From: Prorocentrum cordatum | Lineage: Eukaryota > Sar > Dinophyceae > Prorocentrales > Prorocentraceae | Direction of reading: 5' to 3' | Length of the DNA: 64,000 bases | NCBI GenBank assembly: GCA_963575745.1 | Contig: CAUYUJ010018567.1 | Coordinates: 17,501-81,500, forward strand | Shown here: piece by piece, positions 61,915-64,000 of the stretch | Layout: each line of letters opens with the position of its first letter | How positions within the stretch are numbered: position 1 is the stretch's first letter | The notes under the pieces: generated by a model | Databases searched by the model: none | Told to the model about the DNA's origin: nothing | The model's input: the letters and a program-made list of their open reading frames with translations, nothing else | Translations under genes and position numbers: made by a program

Positions 61915-63650
61915 GGCGAAGGACCCAACCATATGCAGTTGTGAGTAATGCTGGTGTGAGTACCGTCTTCGGTGGATCTCCCTATGGGGCCACGAACCGT
62001 TTGAGGGGTGTGCCGAAATGGGTGTGGGGGGCGGCATGCGAACGTTGCCACTGGGGCCTTCGGTGGAGCTCCTTATGGGGCCACGAAACGTGTGAGGGGT
62101 GTGCCGAATGGGTTGTGGGAGGCATGCGGACCCTGCCACTGGGGCCTTCGGTGGAGCTCCCTGTGGGGCCACGAAACGTGTGAGGGGTGTGCCGAAATTG
62201 GTGTGGGGGCGGCATGCGAACGCCGCCACGCTTTACCCTGGAGCTCCCTATGGTGCACGAAACGTGTGAGGGGTGTGCCGAAATGGGTGTGGGGGCGCAT
62301 GCGAACCCAGTCACTGGGGCCTTCAGTGGAAATCCCCATGGGGCCACGAAACGTGTGAGGGATGTGCCGAAATGGGTGTTGGGGAGGCATGCGGACCCTG
62401 CCACTGGGGCCTTCGGTGGAGCTCCCTATGGGGCCACGAACTGTGTGAGGGGTGCGCCAAAATGGGGCGGGGCCGCCATGCGAACCCTGCCACTGGGGAC
62501 TTCGGTGGAGCTCCCTATGGGGCCACGAACCGTGTGATGGGTGTGCCGAAATAGAAGCATGCGGACCCTCCACAGTGGACTTCGGTGGAGCTCCCCTATG
62601 GTGCCACGAACGTGTGAGGGGTGGTGCGAAATGGGTGGTGGGGAGGCATGCGGACCCTGCCACTGGGGCCTTCGGTGCGAGTCCCTAATGGGGCCAGAAA
62701 AACGTGTGAGGGGTGTGCGAACATTGGTGCGGGAACATTGGTGGTGGGGAGGCATGCGGACACTGCCACTGGGGCCTTCGGTGGAGCTCCCTATGGGGCC
62801 ACGAAACGTGTGAGGGGTGTGCCGAAATTGGTGGTGGGGAGGCATGCGAACCCTGCCACTGGTGCCTTCGGTGGAGCTCCCTATGGGGCCACGAAACGTG
62901 TGAGGGGTGTGCCGAAATGGGTGGTGGGGAGGCATGCGAACCCTGCCACTGGGGTCTTCGGTGGAGCTCCCTATGGGGCCACGAAACGTGTGAGGGGTGT
63001 GCCGACATGGGTGGTGGGGAGGCATGCGAACCCTGCCACTGGGGCCTTCGGTGGAGCTCCCTATGGGGCCACGAAGCGTGTGAGGGGTGTGCCGAAATGG
63101 GTGGTGGGGAGGCATGCGGACCCTGCCACTGGGGCCTTCGGTGGAGCTCCCTATGGGGCCACGAAACGTGTGAGGGGTGTGCCGAAATGGGTGGTGGGGA
63201 TGCATGCGGACCCTGCCACTGGGGCCTTCGGTGGAGCTCCCTATGGGGCCACGAATCGTGTGAGGGGTGTGCCGAAATGGGTGGTGGGGAGGCATGCGGA
63301 CCCTGCCACTGGGGCCTTCGGTGGAGCTCCCCATGGGGCCACGAAACGTGTGAGGGGTGTGCCGAAATGGGTGGGAGGCATGCGGACCCTGCCACTGGGG
63401 CCTTCGGTGGAGCTCCCTATGGGGCCACGAAACGTGTGAGGGGTGGGCCGAATGGTGGATGGGGAGGCAATATGCGGGACCCTGCCCTGGGGCCTTCGTT
63501 TGGAGCTCCCCTATGCGGGCCAGCGAAAACGTGTGAGGGGTGTGCGAAATGGTTGTGGGGGGTGGGGAGGCATGCCGGACCCTGCCACTGGGGGCCTTCG
63601 GTGGAGCTCCCTATGGGTGCCACGAAACGTGTGGAGGGGTGTGGCCGAAA
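61915..63650 (+). repeat. Family B satellite array 4 (90-bp units) with shared leader
   Basis: The leader at 61915-61946 (GGCGAAGGACCCAACC, then ATATGCAGTTGTGAGT) is followed by about 19 units. The regular units repeat at 90 bp (for example 63121 and 63211) and contain GAGGCATGCGGACCCTGCCA, CTGGGGCCTTCGGTGGAGCT, CCCTATGGGGCCACGAAACG and TGTGAGGGGTGTGCCGAAAT. Units near the leader and after 63440 are irregular, the latter with scattered one-base insertions that may reflect read errors. Confidence 0.95.
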
Positions 63651-63654
63651 TCGG

Positions 63655-63802
63655 TGATGTGACGACGAACGACGACGACGCCGACGACGACGCGACCGAC
63701 GACGACGACGACCGACGACGACGACGACGGACGACGACGACGACGCGACGACGACGACGACGACACGACGACGACAAGCGACGACGACGACGGCACGACG
63801 AC

Positions 63803-63836
<34 letters not shown>

Positions 63837-63850
63837 AACGACTAGACGAC
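63655..63850. repeat. (GAC)n microsatellite
   Basis: GACGACGAC with irregular one-base slips directly follows family B array 4. Confidence 0.9.
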
Positions 63851-63859
63851 GAGATGTCT

Positions 63860-64000
<141 letters not shown>

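Overview
The window looks like nuclear DNA from a dinoflagellate. That is an inference from four things: a Ty1/copia element whose pol carries a methyltransferase-like segment, a stand-alone gag-like ORF of a type I associate with dinoflagellate retroelements, a sequence in the copia LTRs that resembles the dinoflagellate spliced leader, and GC-rich, gene-poor DNA packed with satellites. I cannot name the species. No ordinary host protein gene, rRNA, tRNA or CRISPR array could be supported. Nearly all long open frames are by-products of tandem repeats whose period is a multiple of three (15, 21, 78, 90, 375 bp).

Layout. 0-4.9 kb: copies of a ~160-bp satellite (family A), composite microsatellites, a 15-bp minisatellite and a ~730-bp (ACC)n tract. 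4.9-7.3 kb: a 5'-truncated LINE on the minus strand, with RT motifs and a terminal Cys/His motif, broken by a frameshift, a stop and a lost catalytic Asp. 7.4-12.9 kb: an ~80-bp tandem array, a 31-bp hairpin repeat, two clusters of a ~54-bp palindromic repeat, (TCC)n blocks and a pentamer satellite. 13.4-14.7 kb: the main family A array, ending in the same composite tail seen at 1.7 kb. 16.2-20.5 kb: family B satellite (78/90 bp) and a degenerate LINE endonuclease. 20.7-25.6 kb: a higher-order ~360-bp array, a 375-bp satellite and related CCCCAAGA-rich DNA. 25.7-32.1 kb: mostly unique sequence, with a striking nested inverted repeat at 29.1 kb.

32.1-40.9 kb holds the best-preserved element: a full-length Ty1/copia-type retrotransposon on the minus strand. 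It has ~725-bp LTRs (about 98% identical by hand count), a 7-bp target-site duplication, a primer-binding site, a polypurine tract, gag with CCCH fingers, protease, integrase, a methyltransferase-like segment, reverse transcriptase and RNase H. Three frame breaks interrupt it. Each LTR carries a spliced-leader-like sequence, a 12-bp-stem hairpin and a short ORF that in the 5' LTR ends inside the primer-binding site.

41-52 kb: microsatellites, the largest family B array (44.0-46.2 kb), a compound tandem duplication and more CCCCAAGA-rich DNA. 52.2-55.4 kb: a ~3.3-kb diverged 21-bp minisatellite. 55.5-61.9 kb: GC-rich sequence with a 22-24-bp minisatellite, hydrophobic frame fragments and the gag-like ORF. 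61.9 kb to the end: a fourth family B array running into GAC and GAT repeats. The recurring theme is modular repeats in which a microsatellite or satellite block joins a short conserved sequence that is reused elsewhere in the window.
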